Source: CAZUVM01 sp964623885
GTDB lineage: Bacteria > Verrucomicrobiota > Verrucomicrobiia > Limisphaerales > UBA8199
Direction: 5' to 3'
Length of the DNA stretch: 6,802 nt
NCBI GenBank assembly: GCA_964623885.1
Contig: CAZUVM010000140.1
Coordinates: forward strand, 1 to 6,802
The translations under genes and the position numbers were made by a program. Position 1 is the first letter of the stretch; each line of letters starts with the position of its first letter. Below, piece by piece: positions 5,555-6,802 of the stretch. The notes beneath the pieces were generated by a model. It was given only the letters and a program-made list of their open reading frames with translations, was not told the origin of the DNA and made no database searches.

Positions 5555-6802
5555 ATGATCTTTAACTCCATCCGGTGGCGATTGCAGGTGTGGCACGGGC
5601 TGCTTCTGGTCTTGGTACTCACCGGGTTCGGATTAAGCGCCTATCACGTGGCGCGGGAGAACCAGCTGCGGCGTGTCGATCAGGAGTTAGAGCAACGGCT
5701 GGGTGCGCTGATCCGACCGCCGCCGCCTGATCAACCGGGCGAACATCGACACCGTGAATCGCACTTCGACCCTGCCGAGTTTTCCGACCGGATTCGGCAG
5801 TCGGTCCAACGAGCCGTCGAGCAGGCGGGAGTAGCCGATAATAATCAGACGAATCTCTTTTATTACCTGCTGTGGCAGACCAATGGTTCGCTGCTGGCCC
5901 GTTCGCCAGCGGCTCCGGATGCCGCTCCACTGCCGCAGCGAAAGGAACCGTACGACTCACAGCGACTTCAGCCCTCAGAGCAGTTTGGCCAGCCGCCACC
6001 CGAATTCCGCGGCGTTCGCTATGTCTTTCGAACCGAGGCGCGCACCCGCGGCGACTTGCGCGAACTATTCCGGTTTTTACCGCGAGGCGAGTGCGTGCTG
6101 GTTGGCCGTTCGCTGGGGCCGGAGTTGGCTGCCATGCATCGCCTTGGGTTTTGGCTTTTTGTCGCTGGTGGGAGCGTGCTGCTGGTCGGTTTGGCCGGTG
6201 GATGGTGGCTGGCGTCAAGAGCGATCCGTCCCATCGACGAGATCAGCGCGACGGCAATGAAAATCGCCGCAGGCGATCTCTCGCACCGAATTAACGCGGC
6301 CGGCACGGACAGCGAATTGGGCCGGCTGGCGGCCGTGCTCAACTCGACTTTTGCCCGGCTCGAAGCGGCATTTGCGCACCAGGCGAGGTTTACCTCAGAT
6401 GCGTCCCACGAACTGCGCACACCCGTTTCGGTGATCCTTTCCCAAACTCAGAACGCGCTCGCCCGCGAACGCACCGGCCCGGAATATCGCGAGGCTCTCG
6501 AAGCCTGCCACCGTGCCGCGCAACGCATGCGTTCCCTCGCGGAATCGTTGCTTGAATTGGCACGGCTCGACGCCGGGCAAGAGCCGATGAAACGCGAGCG
6601 GTTCGATTTGGCGCGAGTCACGCGCGAAGCGGTCGATCTGCTGCGGCCTTTAGCAAGCGAGCGCGGTGTCGATCTGCGTTGCGAGCTGGAACCAATTGAA
6701 TGCTTTGGCGACGCTGAACGCATCAGCCAGGTCGCGACCAATCTCCTTACCAACGCAATTCAATTCAACCGAGCTCACGGAGAAGTGCTGGTCGGGACAT
6801 CG
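5555..6802 (+). CDS. Membrane sensor histidine kinase, 3' end beyond the window
   Basis: 416 residues are visible and the frame is open to the right edge. The order is: TM1 (about 12-30), a periplasmic sensor region (about 31-195), TM2 (about 196-220), HAMP linker (about 217-270), HisKA with the H-box FTSDASHELRTPVSVI (279-294, phosphorylated H285), and the start of the ATPase domain with the N-box NLLTNAIQFN (396-405). The D/F and G boxes lie beyond the window. The periplasmic part carries a Pro run (55-58), then GEHRHRESH (62-70), a local His/acid cluster, and a second Pro/Gln-rich stretch (121-150). The start ATG is 8 nt after the regulator stop; that TAG plus the next G gives TAGG, 7 nt before the ATG, which suggests translational coupling. 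It should phosphorylate the upstream regulator. The layout resembles CusS/QseC-type kinases; metal sensing is only a guess from the His cluster. Confidence 0.95.
   Translation, partial: MIFNSIRWRLQVWHGLLLVLVLTGFGLSAYHVARENQLRRVDQELEQRLGALIRPPPPDQPGEHRHRESHFDPAEFSDRIRQSVQRAVEQAGVADNNQTNLFYYLLWQTNGSLLARSPAAPDAAPLPQRKEPYDSQRLQPSEQFGQPPPEFRGVRYVFRTEARTRGDLRELFRFLPRGECVLVGRSLGPELAAMHRLGFWLFVAGGSVLLVGLAGGWWLASRAIRPIDEISATAMKIAAGDLSHRINAAGTDSELGRLAAVLNSTFARLEAAFAHQARFTSDASHELRTPVSVILSQTQNALARERTGPEYREALEACHRAAQRMRSLAESLLELARLDAGQEPMKRERFDLARVTREAVDLLRPLASERGVDLRCELEPIECFGDAERISQVATNLLTNAIQFNRAHGEVLVGTS

Noticed and set aside
5619..6218. 199-codon minus-strand frame opposite the histidine kinase
   Set aside because: Antisense to a well-defined kinase frame and Arg/Ala/Pro-rich without motifs; a GC-driven shadow.

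Overview
The window looks like chromosomal DNA of a Gram-negative bacterium with moderately high GC. My best guess is the Verrucomicrobiota (Pedosphaera/Limisphaera side), judging by the style of the threonyl-tRNA synthetase, the barrel-less secretin-like protein, the membrane-fused spermidine-synthase-like protein and an intergenic TTGARAA-type heptamer array. This placement is inference from family resemblance; no rRNA or other marker is present. I see no tRNA, insertion sequence, CRISPR array, phage gene or integration site.

Layout. Four genes lie on the minus strand and two on the plus strand, divergent from a 229-bp intergenic region. On the minus strand, in transcription order, they are: a secretin N-domain protein without a beta-barrel (3047-4657); a 51-residue single-pass membrane protein (2883-3038); a 7-TM protein fused to a spermidine-synthase-like methyltransferase fold (1232-2854); and, after a 223-bp leader with two strong hairpins, the 5' part of thrS (1-1008, running off the left edge). 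On the plus strand are an OmpR/PhoB-type response regulator (4887-5546) and a membrane histidine kinase (5555-6802, running off the right edge).

How the parts may work together. The kinase and regulator form an ordinary two-component pair with an 8-nt gap. The divergent region holds CTTAA-type repeats, two of them 11 bp apart, the usual geometry for OmpR/PhoB-family binding. The pair may therefore control itself, the divergent secretin-like operon, or both. The first two minus-strand genes are very tightly linked and all three encode envelope proteins, so they are probably one operon of unknown role. thrS is a housekeeping gene and is probably separate, because an intrinsic-terminator-like hairpin stands 11 nt before its start codon; this suggests attenuation.

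Most noteworthy: (i) the terminator/SD-masking hairpin pair before thrS; (ii) a charged helical insertion in the ThrRS catalytic core and the lack of a TGS domain; (iii) a secretin-like protein that ends halfway through its fourth N-domain and has no barrel; (iv) a previously unlisted 51-aa membrane protein; (v) a heptamer repeat at the start of the spermidine-synthase-like gene; (vi) repeated use of TAGG-N7-ATG, twice with the upstream stop codon forming the ribosome-binding site. I do not see convincing evidence of a wholly new system; the closest candidate is the barrel-less secretin / mini-membrane-protein / membrane-synthase cluster beside the two-component system.
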